Source of the DNA: Edolisoma coerulescens
Lineage: Eukaryota; Chordata; Aves; Passeriformes; Campephagidae
Assembly: GCA_013397115.1 (NCBI GenBank)
Contig: VWZW01007676.1
Span: forward strand, 108,288 to 172,287
DNA length: 64,000 bases
Reading direction: 5' to 3'
Shown: positions 12,501 to 25,355 of the stretch, piece after piece
Layout: each line of letters starts with the position of its first letter
Numbering within the stretch: the stretch's first letter is position 1
Program-made: the position numbers and the translations under genes
Notes under the pieces: model-generated
What the model was told of the DNA's origin: nothing
Database searches by the model: none
What the model saw: the letters and a program-made list of their open reading frames with translations, nothing else

Positions 12501-15500
12501 GCTAGGATTTGTGATCCTATTTTCTGTTTGCTTTGTACATTATGTATGTCTGTGTAATTTGAAGAGAGAATTGTAGAGTGTAAGATGGAGGCAAATATTC
12601 TTTATTTTAATTAAAATGCTAACATAAGATATTATCCTATTGAGTGATTTTCTTGTTACATAGCCACTTGCTCTGCCATACAGTAGTAAAATGCTATTTG
12701 ATGCTTCCTCTAGGATGCTTCCTATTCTCCAGGGCTTATACTGTAGCCAAAACCACCCTCCCTTTAGGCTGAAACTTGGCACACAAAATCTCAGCTCAAC
12801 TTCAGTGCGGCTTGAAATTTAAAACAAAAAACTTTGCTTTCCTGTGCCCAAGTTGCTTTGGGACACTACACCTTGAGGTTCCTTGTACTGTTTCTTTGTA
12901 GAATGATTAAAGACTTCAGTATCATTCCAAGATTAAAAATGAAGTGTTGCTGACATTAATTTTTAATGGAAATATCATTACTGCTGACTACAGAAAGAAA
13001 CCCTCTGTATCATAGGCTGGGTTCAAGACGGACACAGATATATCACTGCACACAGAAAGAAAAAAGTTACTCTTTTTCTGGCAGTTTTGGTTTGTGTTGC
13101 CCATCCTAGACGGAAGACTCTTACCATTTGTAGAGGGGCCATGACACAGGCTCTCATGTCACTGACCCTTCTTGGAGACATTTGACTTGATCGAAGCACG
13201 AGCTGTTGTTGCTTCTACAAAGCCTAGTGAATAGTGAATCTAAACTCTTCTTAACAAATACCTCATCTATGGTTATTAATGTATAAATGGTTTCTGAAGC
13301 AAATTAAGTGTGTTACTGAGCACATTACCTGTCCCCATAGCCCTGACTACAGAAAGTTGGTCATAATAAGCTGATTGGACAGTTAGATTTGGGTAGATCT
13401 TTGATCTTTTAATAACAGTGTATGCATATACACAGAAAAGGAAAGTCAAGTTTATTGCAATCTGAGGATACATAAAGACTGAGTCTAGCACAACTTGAAC
13501 ACCTGGGGCCAAGGGGAACTTGTGCAGCAGGATTACAAATTAGGACATACATATGTACCTATAATTTTTTTTACTGAGTTTTGTGCCTGATTGATATCAA
13601 GCAATTTTTGCAACATGCTTTCCCAAGATATTTACCATAAATGTAGTAGTTTCAGATGACTGGACATTGTTTTCTAACAATTTTTTCTCCTGATTTTATT
13701 TATATTCAGTCTTTGAAATGTCTTTGCACATAAAAAATTAAAGGCAGTGTTTAACAGATGGAAATTTCTCTAAGATACCTATGAAAAGGGTTCCTCTTAG
13801 TAGAAACAAGGAAAAAATTTTAGGTATTTTTCAGTACAGGAGAAAAAGTCGGGGAAGTACTGACTGACACTTGAAAATAGGAAAATAAACTCTCAGGTGG
13901 AAGAATTCATAGTTGTTTACGCCAGTCAAGAGTCATAAAAAAATTCGGAAAGAGACAACAGGACCTAACACAATGGCATAGGATACTTTGGGTTGATAAA
14001 TGCAAGTCATTTAACTTGGAATAATGAAGGGGGGATTTGAAATGGGCCATTCATTTTGTAGTTTACAAGCTAAATTTTTCCTGCTTAGGAAGAATACCAC
14101 TGAACACAGGTCAGTCAGAACTTGTCAGTCTGTAAAAGCTTAAAAACATAGGCAAAATGTTAGTACTTGTAAAGGCTGAACTATAAACTATGTCAACCAG
14201 TTACGGATCAATGCAAACCTGACAATGTCACTGTATGCGTCAGTGGTTGCTGTCCCCTGCAAATAGGGTCAGATGGGCACATATTTTTCTCTTTTATTCT
14301 CTTTTGTTGGTTTGTTTGGGTTTTTTTTCAGACAGCACTTGTGCTACATTTGTAAGAGACCAATGCTTATATGTTGCACGGTTAAGGAAACTTGCTTTTG
14401 GCAGCAGAAACTGTTGTGGACCTTCCTGGTAAACCATCCCCAAGCCTGTGTTTATATAAAGTTGTAAAAATCCAGAAGAAAGCCTGAATTACCATCTTCT
14501 ACCTTTCCATGGGTCACCTATTCCCTTGTGCTGTCTATCTTGAGACATCAAACCTCCAGTGATTGCAATAAGGTCCCTTTCTGTGTCATGTCACTGATCC
14601 TACAAGAAATGAAGCATTTTCCTGTCCTCTGCAGCAAAGCCTGGCTCTGAACACATCAGTGACTTGGGGGGTTTTGCAAGAACTTGCACAGTAGCAGCGC
14701 TCAGTAGGTACCGAGCAAGCGGATACTTGTGGGACCCCAGGCTGTTGTGGGAAGGGCCTGTCAAAGGAAAATGGGGTGCACTAGTGGGCAAAAGTGTTCT
14801 GTGTTTACACAAAAGAAGAATGGCTGTTAGAAAATGAAAAAACAATGGGGCCCGGTTCTGCTCACAGGGGTTATGGAAATTGCTGCTCTGAAACAGATGG
14901 AGTGACGTTTATGCGGAAGTGGTTTAAGAGGAGTCAAACTCTGTTTTGCAGTCTTTATGGAGTAGTCTTCTTATTTCTGAGATCAGAATCAGTGAACAAG
15001 GTGAGTTAATAGTACATAAGTAAAACTGAAGCCTACAGCAATTAAATTAAAAGCTAGAAAATTAGGAATGGTAAAACTGAATACATTTTAATTGAACATA
15101 ATCAGTTGAAGACTATTACATTACCAGAGTGGAATAGAAGCACAAAATAACATGATAATGACTTCCTGAATAAAAATTTTAAACCAATAAACTGAAAAAT
15201 TGCAAGTACCCCAGTGTATGACATGCAGAGTACTCATGATATGAGAACATGAATTATTAATATCTTCTTTAAGTGTAAAATGTAAATTTGTTTTGAATTA
15301 ATTTCTACTGGGAAATCAGTAAACATAACTGTCTCCTGTGGCAATGTTTTTTCCTTCTAATTATTGTTATTATTATTTTATCATTTTGCTGTTTGGAGAG
15401 GGAAAGAAAAAATGGCAAATTTTATGGTAATAAAATTTAAGTAATGGTTATATCAAAAAAATGTAGTGCTTTTCTTTGTAGTGAAACATACTCTAAGGCA

Positions 15501-15599
15501 GACAGCTGTTAAAATAACTTCGGACAGAAAGACTCCGCTTTGTTAGGAGAAAAGGGTGTTAATGTCTTCAAAAATGACTTGGTCTGGAAGAATGGGTGT
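9582..15599. other. No recognisable gene; AT-rich intergenic or intronic DNA
   Basis: No reading frame here shows a known domain or convincing codon structure. A moderately GC-richer patch at about 11.4-12.1 kb has overlapping open frames on both strands, the pattern expected from base composition rather than from a gene. No repeat family was recognised. Confidence 0.55.
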
Positions 15600-15790
15600 G
15601 GGGGTCTTCATGAACATTAAACCACACTAGTTTGTTGCAGAGCTGAGCACAGTCTGAACTTTAGAGAACAACATAAGGGCTTAACAGACTCTGAATAAAG
15701 TTGCAGGACGGCTCTGTCTCCTTTGTGGACACTGACTTTTTACAGCATGATTTTCCGCGCAAATTCGATATTACTATTCTGTGACCAAGA
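15600..15790 (+). mobile_element. LTR fragment sharing R/U5 with the LTR at 19.5 kb
   Basis: The segment AATAAAGTTGCAGGACGGCT at 15694 onward, followed by CTGTCTCCTTTGTGGACA, matches the sequence at 19786-19825 with only a few differences. In both places it starts with the polyadenylation signal. The upstream U3 part is too divergent to delimit. This is a decayed copy of the same LTR family with approximate ends. Confidence 0.55.
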
Positions 15791-16428
15791 AGTCAGTATC
15801 TCCTTGTTTTTCCTACAGAGAGTAAATCGGTAGACTGGTAGGGAACATGAAAGGGTTTGGCTAGTGCCTTATTATTATTATTGTGGTCTGTGGGATGCAG
15901 AAGCAGGTGCCAAAGTTTATGATGGCCATAATATCACTGAAAATCTGGAAGAAGAAAAAGCCCTCCAACACTATTCCTTTAAGTATTAGAGAATCAGGCA
16001 TTATTTTATTCAGGTCAGGACGTGCAATGGAAATCATTCCATCCACATAGGCTTTTTTACCAGACTTTTCACATAATTATACGTTTAAAAATACAAAGGA
16101 ATTCTCATTCATTGGTTCTACATTATGCAATTTAGTATTTGATCTCCTATTAGTCATTGATTACTCAGCCTTCAATGCTAATTTGGTCCTCGTTCTTTGG
16201 TTCTCTTATCAATCTTTTCTCAGATCATGTGTCTCCAACCACACCAGGGGTCTGTTAATGTCTGGTTATCCCCCCTGTGTCTTCTGGCTACTCCCAATAT
16301 GTAAATGTTAAACTCTCAGAGTCTAGGGAATCTGTTTTTGTGGATTGAGCCTTATCAGGTTCAGTGAAACTCAAACCCTCAGTAAACAGTCTTTTGAAGA
16401 TAAATCTCCATCCCCCCCTCCCCCCACC

Positions 16429-16448
16429 NNNNNNNNNNNNNNNNNNNN
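16429..16448. other. Assembly gap of 20 Ns after a poly-C tract
   Basis: Twenty Ns directly follow a C-rich run (TCCCCCCCTCCCCCCACC). A sequencing or assembly break at a homopolymer is the simplest reading, and the true gap length is unknown. Confidence 0.95.
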
Positions 16449-18259
16449 CAGTCCCCACCTGTGGCAAAGACAGACAAATCCATGACTAAAGTTACTCAAA
16501 ATTTAAAGAGTTATATCATTTCCAACAACAGGAATAATCTAAAAATGGAGGAAAATCTCTTGTGCAAAGGGAGAGGGTTATTAAATGAATGACCCACTAT
16601 TATTGCCACTTCTGTTTTTCCTTTGTTTTCACCTGTACAAGTGTGTTCCACAGTGGGGGAAACATACCACTTTGGGGGAATTAGGACAAACAAGTTTCTT
16701 AAAATGCAGATATGCCTGTTGGCACTGGACAAGTGATTATTGCTTTGCCTTTGCAGTATTCCTGATGGAGTATTTTGCAGGTAAGTCTAGGTTAAAGTCA
16801 CTGAGGAATTAGGCCTTCCCAGCTTTGTTTTGTACTCCTAAGCTTATAAAAATTGAGGTAGAGAGCTCCTTTTGAATTCTCTTTGACCTTGTCCTTGGGG
16901 GTTACTGAAGTATCTTTGTCTAAGTCAGAGTAACGAGGACTGAGGCTTTTGTTGATTGGCCTGACCTTTACAACCCTTTCTACTCATTTGTACACTTTAT
17001 TCATCCATCTCTCCCATCCTAGGGAATAATGATACCTTGTGGATAATGTTATATGGCAAATATTAAGTTTGAGAGGCAAGTAAAAGATGGAAAATATTAA
17101 ATAATTTTGTTTCATATAATGCACTATTTTTTCATTACTTGTATATTTGTCTTGTAACCTATCTGGATCTGTAAGTCCTCACTAACTGCAAACTATGTTC
17201 TCCCCATTCTCGATCCTCTGACAATGGGAAGGTGATGAGCTAAAAATGTAAAGATTTTTGTTCTTATGATTTTGGAACAACTGCTCTCCGGTTTTCTGTT
17301 GTTTTCTTTTCATGGACCATTAGCAGCTTCCAAAGGCAATATCCTTTAACTGTCACACTATGCCATGGGGTGCCATTTCAACAACTTCAGATGAGGGCAT
17401 TAAGTACAATTCTGGATGAGAGTCAGAGCATAACCAAATAAAAATAATAAAGGAAACCTTGTAAGAGCAATTTGGAATGCTGTCCTGTGCTGAATTCATT
17501 TGCAGCTTAGCAGAAAGCTACCAATCACTGGTGATTGGTACAATAGTCTTCAGCACCTTATTTAATCGTAAAGTATTTCATACCCTAAGAAACATCAGTG
17601 TTCATTTGCTTTTCCTTTTTCGGTGATCATCTTAGCTGAATGCTGAGTGGTGAATCAGTAGGAGGGGAAGAAAATTCATGTTTCTAATTCAAGGAGAATA
17701 AAAATGGACTTCTTGTTGTCTCTCTCTCTTCCCCTTTGCAATTAATCTGGAGTTAAGCATTTCTTAGGAGAATTTTAAAAAAAATCCTGCAAGGAGAGGA
17801 ACAATCCTCATAATCCTTTAGTAACCTCTCAGTGCACAGAGGTCAAATTGTGGCAAGCATTGCAGAAAGCTCCAAGACAAAGCATACTCCCAGCCAATCG
17901 TAGGACTGTGGGGTAGAAGCTCACCTCCTTTAGCTCACCTCCCAGGGAAACAGAGAATGATTATTCCACAAGTCCTCACAGAAGCCCATGCTTTGGGGAG
18001 GACTCAGGCAACCTAAAGCGCCCGAGTTGGCACTGACTGATTTGGCACCAGCTTCTGCATTCAGTGCTTTAATAAATTATTCATTCTTTATAGTGGGGAA
18101 AATTTGTAAGGTGCACAATAAACGGACTGCTCAGAGCTGGAACTGAGGCATTTCTTGGCTCTGATGATGCATTTCCTCTCCAGACCTCTTTCATGGTGAC
18201 AGGTATGCAACTTAGCAGGCACTGCTTGGAAGTGTGTTGCAGAGATCCACATGGAGTTT
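16449..18259. other. No recognisable gene
   Basis: This is AT-rich DNA with only short open frames. Nothing in it matches a repeat elsewhere in the window, and no coding motif was seen. Confidence 0.55.
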
Positions 18260-18264
18260 GTCAG

Positions 18265-19315
18265 TGTCGTGGGTTGATGCTGGCCGGATGCCAAGCACCC
18301 ACAAAAGCCAATCACTCACTCACCTCTGCAGCTGGACAGAGGAGAGAAAATTTATTGAAGGGTTCACAGGTTGAGATAAGGATCAGGAAAGATCACTCAT
18401 CAAATACTATCATGGGCAAAACTCAACTTAGAGATATGAAGTGAATTCATTACAAACAAAATCAGAGCAGGATAATGAGAAGTAAAAATAAGAGCCTTAG
18501 AAACATCTTCCTCCCACCCCTCCCTCCTTCCAGCTCTACCTCCTACCCCAGTAGCACAAGAAAACAGGGAACGGGGGTTATGGTCATTTCATCACCTGAG
18601 GCTTCTCCCACTGCTCAGGCAGAGGAGTCGTTCCCCTGCTGCACCCTAGGGTCCCTCCCACAGAAGACAGTTCTCCATGAACTTCTCCAACGCGAATCCA
18701 TCTCATGAGCAACAGCTGCAATCCCATGGGCAACAGAACCCCTCAAACTGCTGCAGCATGGGTCACTCTTCCATGAGGTGCAGTCTTTCAAGGACAGGCT
18801 TTTCCAGCATGGGAGCAGGGCCTCGCACTCCATGGGTCTCCTATGGGCTCACAGCCTCCTCTAGGTGTCCACCTGCTCTACTGTGGGACTCTTCCATGGG
18901 CTGCAGGTGGATCTATGAATCCCAATGGACCTCCATGTGCTACAGGCACCCAGCTGCTTCACCATGGTCTTCACCACGGCCTGCAGAGGAATCTGGGCCT
19001 CAGTGCCTGGACCACCTCCTCCCCGTCCTTCTTCACTGACCTTGGTGTCTGCATAGTTCTTTTCACATGTTCTCACTCTCTTCTTCTCTGGTCAGAATTG
19101 AAACTGCACCACCACTTTTGGTTTTGATTTCTTCTTAAATCTGTTATCACAGAGATGTTAGCACCATTTCTAATTGGCCCAGCCTTGGCCAGTGGCACAT
19201 CTGTCTTTGAAGCCACCAGGGATTGGCTCCGCCAGACATGGAAGAAGCTTCCAGCAGCTTCTCACAGGAGACAGCCCTGTAGCCCCCCTCCTACCAAAAC
19301 CACAAAATCAATACA
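18265..19315 (-). mobile_element. Solo LTR, minus strand, with 5-bp target duplication
   Basis: The block starts TGTCGTGGG and ends AATACA, and is bounded by GTCAG at 18260-18264 and GTCAG at 19316-19320. It is therefore a 1051-bp insertion with a perfect 5-bp target-site duplication. On the minus strand it begins TGTATTG and ends ACGACA, and an AATAAA signal (plus-strand TTTATT at about 18349-18354) lies roughly 85 bases before its 3' end, as expected for an LTR. The start region resembles LTRs common in bird genomes. No internal viral sequence is attached. The several open frames inside it are compositional and not genes. Confidence 0.85.
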
Positions 19316-19532
19316 GTCAGCAGAAGAGCAGATCAGTCAAGAGGTTTAAGCTTAGGACAGGGAGGTATCTGGGATGGTTGCTGTCTTGGCTATGCTGATA
19401 GATGACTTTAGGCTAGGTGTTTAACATCTGTGTATTCTGCTTTTTTGTTTTCTAAAAGAGGGCTTCTCTCTTCCTGCGGATGTTGAAATTTTCTCTGGCC
19501 TTGTAATAATATCTTAATGCCAGGAGGGAAAG

Positions 19533-19857
19533 TGTTGGGACAGCTCTGAAATAGACATGGGTCTGCACAAGCCTGAACTTCTGAAATTTGGGGTAAAACA
19601 GTTCAAGGGGGGATATGGCATAGGCAGTTCAGGAAGGCGGTACCTTGCTAGTACCTCAGCCAATGGGGAAAGGAAGAGGGCAACATGTGGCTGGGAGTTA
19701 GGATAAAAGAGAGGCTGTGCCCTCTGAAACCTTGAGAGAGAAAATCCACGGGCATGTGCCCCAGTGGACTCTCTCTCTTTATTCAAATAAAGTTGAAGGA
19801 CTGCTCTGTCTCCTTTTTGGACATAACCCTCTGGCGTTTGTAGATTTTCCTGAGACA
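19533..19857 (+). mobile_element. Short LTR (about 325 bp) with promoter and poly(A) signals
   Basis: The element starts TGTTGGGACA and ends CCTGAGACA. It has an ATAAAAG promoter-like box at about 19703 and AATAAA at 19786-19791, about 85 bases apart, then a U5-like stretch of about 65 bases. A fragment of the same family is at 15.7 kb. I found no matching target duplication next to these ends, so one boundary may be wrong or the copy may have been altered. Confidence 0.6.
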
Positions 19858-19999
19858 CCTAACATCAAATACATTTTTATACTACTACTCTCTGCTCTGC
19901 TGAACAATATTGAGGGTCTTGTAATTTTCTCCCTAACATAGAAATTATTCCACTTTGACATGGAAGCCTAGGCAAGGGTGTCCTATTCTGGAGTAAAAG

Positions 20000-20362
20000 G
20001 CGCATGGGACATGTTCAAGAATATACCTAGTGCGAGTAGCTGTAGTGCAGTGCAAACTGCAGATTGTGCTTTGGGTGGGAGGAAATGTTGGAACCCCCAG
20101 CAATGAGCTGTCAAGTGATGCAGACCCTTTGCAAAACAAAGGGCATGGGCACCTTGGCAACAGCCAAGTGACCAGCCGCTCAGAGATATGGCAGGAGGGA
20201 GCCGATGGCTTAACAGGAAAACCCCAGACTATTGTGTGCGTAGACTGTGAGGATACAAAAGCCCAGTGATTGCTCAGTTCTGGGTCCCTCCTCAGAAGCA
20301 CCCAGCTTGACCTCAAGCTGTTTTTGTGTGACTGTGCCATGATTAAAAATTGCTTTAAGGAT
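20000..20362 (+). mobile_element. LTR of family B, left part, interrupted by a younger LTR
   Basis: The segment aligns with 4029-4330, including the GAATATACCT start region, TGTGTGCGTAGACTGTGAG and ACTGTGCCATGATTAAAAATTGC. It stops at 20362, where a family-A solo LTR is inserted, and resumes at 21561. The left boundary is approximate. The polyadenylation signal seen in the 4-kb copy is mutated here. Confidence 0.6.
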
Positions 20363-21560
20363 TGTTGGAGGTTAGGATTTTTCCTTGTTTTTTCTTTCTC
20401 TCAGGGAATTTTGTCCCATTTGTTGCCTAAGAGATGAGAATGACTGGTACTTAAAAGAAGTGGCCAAGGTGGGGAGAAGGGTGCAGTTGGCTACTCTTTT
20501 AGCCCGGGGGTTTTTCTCTTGGGAAAGGCAGAGATACAATGAGATTTTGGCTGAGGGGTGAGGGGCTAGGTTCAGCTCCTTGCTCTCTCTTGCTCTCAGA
20601 TCGGAGGGAAATGGTCAAGTTGCTGCTACCGTGGGGAGAATTCACTGCCATCACAGAGTCCAGCCCTTTACTGCTTCTTCCTTAATGTGGATGAGCCTTT
20701 GCTCATAAGAGCGGGACCTTATTAACACCCAACCACATTGGAAAGGACCCCCCCATCTACTCACATGCCTCAGGGGAAAAACCTGGGACCCCTCCCCCCT
20801 CCCCGTTCCTGGAGGGCACATGTCCCCAGCTGCACGCAGCAGCTGCTTCCAGGAACTTGGCTGCCGCTGCCCAGCCCCGTTGTTTTCTGCCGCTGCCTCA
20901 GGCTTTTTCACTAAACTTTAACCCAGCACCCCGTGCCCACTGGGACACCCCGTGGCTCCTGCTCTGGCTGTGGAGTTTCTGCTCCACTTTGTTTGCTACC
21001 CTGGGTGTGCCTGCCTCTGCCATTCCAGCTTGCTGCTCCAAGGCTCCTGCTGCAGCCCATTTCGGCATCTGGAGGGGCACCGGGACCGGCTCCCCTGGTG
21101 GTTTGCAAAGGAAGCCCCTTTTTTATCTCTCCCGCGGGGCTGCGCCGCCATTACCGCATAGAAAGAGACGGCTGAGCTCGCGCCACAGCGCCCCCTGCAG
21201 CCACAGGGGAATCATCGCACCTGCCCAGCTGGGAGCCAACAGCGCTCCCTGCTGGCTGTGACTGTAACTGCAGCAAAGGGGAAAGTTCTTGACAGCCGAG
21301 AGAAGGCTGTTATTGGGGTTCTGGTTTGGTTTGTTGTTGCTGCCATCGTCGTTGTTGTTTGTTTGTCTTGTTATACATATATATATAGATATGTATATAT
21401 ATATATACTAGTAAAGAACTGTTATTCCTTTTCCCATATCTTTGCCTGAAAGCCCCATAATTTCAAAGTTACAATAATTTGGAGGGAAGATGGTCATATT
21501 TTCCATTCCAAGAGAGGTTCCCACCTTCCTTGGCAGGCACTTGTCTTTCAAACTAAGACA
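20363..21560 (+). mobile_element. Solo LTR of family A with perfect 5-bp target duplication
   Basis: The 1198-bp element starts TGTTGGAGGTTAGGATTTTT and ends CTTTCAAACTAAGACA. AGGAT flanks it on both sides (20358-20362 and 21561-21565). A second copy of the family lies at 33778-34745 and shares both ends, the ACTAGTAAAGAACTGTTA motif and the final 60 bases. The middle is GC-rich and gives long overlapping open frames on both strands with no known domain, so these are treated as compositional. A TA-rich microsatellite lies at about 21372-21409. It is inserted inside a family-B LTR. Confidence 0.88.
21372..21409. repeat. TA-rich microsatellite inside the solo LTR
   Basis: The sequence is imperfect TA/ATA repeats (TACATATATATATAGATATG and onward). 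The matching place in the 34-kb copy has only a short ACACATACATAC tract, so the repeat expanded after the two copies separated. Confidence 0.85.
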
Positions 21561-21800
21561 AGGATCCAGACGTCTGAGAACACATCCGGGGCAGAGCCGG
21601 CAAGGAAATATTGTCTAATGTGTGTATGGTGTGTGTAGGGAGTCAAGTGGTGCACCCGCTGGCTCACTGGAGCTGCCAGCTTTGAAGGGGCTTTGGTCCT
21701 ACAAGTAACAGTCTGAGGTGGTGGAAATGTGATTGCCAGAATGGCTCCTGTATGGTCGGATAGAAAAGTTTCTTTATCAGCTGGCATGGGATTGGAGATG
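21561..21800 (+). mobile_element. LTR of family B, right part
   Basis: This is the continuation of the family-B element after the nested solo LTR. The tracts AGACGTCTGAGA, GGTGCACCCGCTGGCTCACTG and TGGTCGGATAGAAAAGTTTC correspond to 4335-4540. The first five bases are the target duplication AGGAT of the nested element. The right end is approximate. Confidence 0.6.
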
Positions 21801-24800
21801 CCAGGGCTGTAAAGAGAAGGCCAGGTCAGTCATTCCCTTGTCTCAGCTCCATTAATGTTGTATAGATTACTGATACAGTTGTGTTTGGGCTAGTTTTTTT
21901 TTGTTTGGGGTGGGCTTTTTTTTGTTTGTTTGTCTGGGGTTTTTTGGTTGGTTGGATGGTTTTTTTGGTTGGCAATTTTGTTTTTGTTCTTTGAATTTTT
22001 CCAGTCTCATTCTGACTCATGCACATTTTTAGCATCTCTAACAACTTTTGACACAGAAATCTGCAATATAACCACATCCTCTGTGAAGAAGTGTTTCTTT
22101 CGGTTAAATTTGAACTGGCTGTTGCTAGTTTTGTTTCAGATGCCCTGCTTCTTACTACAGAAGACAGAAGATAGTTCGCTTTATCTCAGTGGCACTCATA
22201 GTTTCATAGATTTATTTAGATACCCACATGATCATCCCATGACAGGGTGAAAGAGTCCCAGTTGTTTAGTAATTTCTCTTACAAAAAAAAGTGTCATACA
22301 AAAGTTGAATCCTATTCTTGACCATTCTTGCCACAATTCTCTTTACCCTTTCAGTTCCACCATGCTCTTTTAAAAGAGGGGAGTACTAGAGTTGCAAACA
22401 ACCAGCACATTCTGGATATATAAAATGCTGGCCATGAATCTCTGGTTTGTTCTTTATGACAAGTCTGTCATTCATGGACTTGCATTGTAATTATTTCAGG
22501 TGTGGCAATAATACAGTGGCTGGGGTTATATTATAGTCCTGACTCTGAGTGATAGAACAAACACTGCCTCTGCAAGTCTGAGCATGAGAGGAATGAGTCA
22601 TCCAGACCAAGAGGGCTTCCTCTTCATTTTGCCTTATTTGTCTCTGCCTGCTTTGTGATATCCCATCTTGGAATGCTTTCAACTTATTGTACATTTGATA
22701 GAAAAGAAAAAGCCTCTCTAAAACTGCTGGACTGAAAATGAAATATAGGATGGCTGCAGGCTATGTTTTTCTTTGCTGGGAAGCACTATCATGATAATTG
22801 TTTCTACAAAAAGAAACTACTACTCTGGAAAAAAAAAATGAAAAAGAAAAGGAAAAGACAAAAGCCAGACCCCCAAACACCCTCTATTTGCTTGAACTTA
22901 CCATAAAGTATTGCTAGTAATTATAGAAGCCAACTGCACAACAGCTTAATTTGACTTAACTGGCATTTTTTTTTAAAGCTGCAAAACAATAAAAATAGAA
23001 AATTAACTCAGTGCACAGGTTCTGGAGATGTTAAATTTCACTTCATGAAAAAGCTGTAAACTTTCATGCAATGTGTTGTCTTGTAATTCACTTCAGTTGC
23101 TTATATATTATTTTTCCTTTTTTTTCCTTCTATTGTAATATGGAAGAGTAGAAATATACAGCAGTGTTTGAAAGAAGACTAAGCTTTGCTTTTGCTCTCA
23201 GTGCTGCGTTCCATCTGACAGAAATGTTTCACAGTGAAAGATTATCAAGACATAGAGCGATCATATGTTAGCCTTATTTCTTGATGGCCACAGGGTTGAT
23301 GTTATTTTTTAGTAAGTTTGGTTTTTTTTAAAGTGACTAGCAATTCTAAATGACAAATTATTTTGATCTCCCCGAACATTTAAGAAATGGTAGCCTACTG
23401 AAGAGACAAATCCTTTTCAAGATAAAAGTTTATCCATTGTGGGTTTAACTTTAAATAGATTAGTAGTACCCTCTACATCAATTGAGCTTTAGCGGGTACT
23501 ACAGGAAATTAGGCCATCTGTACACACTACTAGTAAGATGATTTAATTACACAATGTTCTGATATGGTAAGAGAAAAATTTATATTAAGTAAATGTTTAT
23601 TTATTTGAATGTGAGCTGAGGATTGTCTATTATAATACATACATATTATACAAGTTGATATGATGACAGAATTGTTGTATACTGTAAATACCTAAAGGAT
23701 GCAAATCTATGTATGCAGTTAAAATACCAAGTAAAGATCTACAAAATTAAGAGTCAAGACTTCACATTCTCCACCCCACTTTACACTTTTCCTGTCCCAT
23801 ATGAAACATCTAGTCTCAGCTGCTTGAACAGAGACTATGATCACAGAAGTCCCTCAGAGGTCTCCTAGGCCCTTCTCTAAGAAAGGTGATGTAGATGGAG
23901 GGTACTTGGGAAGGGAGGGACTGGGACACATTGCAACTAGTGGGGAATTCCTAAGGGACATTTTCTGTCTGACGCAGTTTACCACAACTGCAGATCAGTC
24001 AGGAAATCAGTTGTCTCATCCAAAGCACCGAGTACTGTCATGAATTTACTCTCGACTTTGACATTAGTCCTCTGTTGGCATCAAAATCCAGACTCTACAC
24101 TTTGTCTAAAAGAGTGCAAGCTCAAGAAAGATGAGGATGTGAAGCTGATTTTAAGCTAAATTTGAACCTCCTTAGTCCTAGAATTGGTTCACATTGAAAC
24201 CTAATTTAAGTTGCTTGGCTTCATTTGACCTAGCTAACCACCAGTAGATTCGTTTCCTCTTCTCCTGATACTTGTTATAGTGCCTGACAGGATCACAGGT
24301 TCCACACTACAGCTTTGTAACAATGACTATTTGATTTGATGGCTTAAACTGGTTCAAAACTTGTCAACAGCAACAGAAGAATCATACCAGGTAATGAGGA
24401 AGCCTATGCAAGGTACACAGTTCCAGTGGAAAATGTGTATACATGCCACAGCATTTAGCCACTCCTGGAAAAAGAGTTTAACTACAGACCTGTATTTGGT
24501 GTGCTCTGTGCTTATATGAAAGAGTTATGCTAGATCAGAGCTTATGTGACTCAGTTTATTTTCTGCGTGAGCTCCATGCACTCTGATGCTGCTGAGTACC
24601 TTGCTGGAGTGTGGTTTGGTCTTGCATTAAATGCTACTTCAGGTAAAATCTGATGTCATGTAGTAGTACATATATATACATAAGAGCCATTACTTTTTGT
24701 CTCATTGCTTTATTGAGAAAGGAACTATTTAAGTGTGGAACTAGCTCTCCCATACTATAACGATAGCATTTAAAACCTATGGGCCAGATTTGTCTATGTA

Positions 24801-25349
24801 TTTATGGCTATGTACTTTCAATGAGATCACAGCACGCTTCACACTCTCCACACTGAGTAGAAGAGAAATGGGGAGAACATTTGAGACCTGAAACTGAAAG
24901 TATGAAACTACATGGAATTCCTAGTAGAAAATGCAGGATCTGCCACACAATCTATTTTTTCACAGTCAGTTTTAGCTCTGCCTCATTGCAAAGAGAGTGC
25001 TAGCAACAGGAGCAGGACTGGACCTTTAAAGTCATTAACACTCCTAAACTACATATTTTATTACCTGTCAACAATGTGATTCATCTGATGTGTTCATTGA
25101 GCAGTGAAGAATCACATAGCCAGATTCATGAGACAGGAGAACAGAATGGGGGATAGGTGCTGATAGTGCTGTTATCTTCAGAAATTTAATGAGGGAAGCA
25201 TGGAAGAAAGTGGCAAAATCCTAGCTTAAGGGCTGTGAATGAAGAAGGTTCTACTTTATGTATACCTTTACATTATTCCCAAGGCAGATGTAGATATTTG
25301 TGTTGTTTTGACGAAATGTATTTCAAAGCAGCAGAGGATAGCATATGTG
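21801..25349. other. No recognisable gene; low-complexity T/G-rich tract near its left end
   Basis: Bases 21890-21990 are a T- and TTTG-rich low-complexity tract. The rest is AT-rich with short chance open frames only, and no repeat shared with other parts of the window. Confidence 0.55.
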
Positions 25350-25355
25350 ATATAG

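Noticed and set aside
18677..19127. Several 70-120-codon frames on both strands
   Set aside because: They lie inside the minus-strand solo LTR bounded by GTCAG repeats and have no viral or host domain.
20857..21261. Overlapping GC-rich open frames on both strands (up to 134 codons)
   Set aside because: They lie wholly inside the family-A solo LTR and reflect its GC content. The 34-kb copy does not preserve them.
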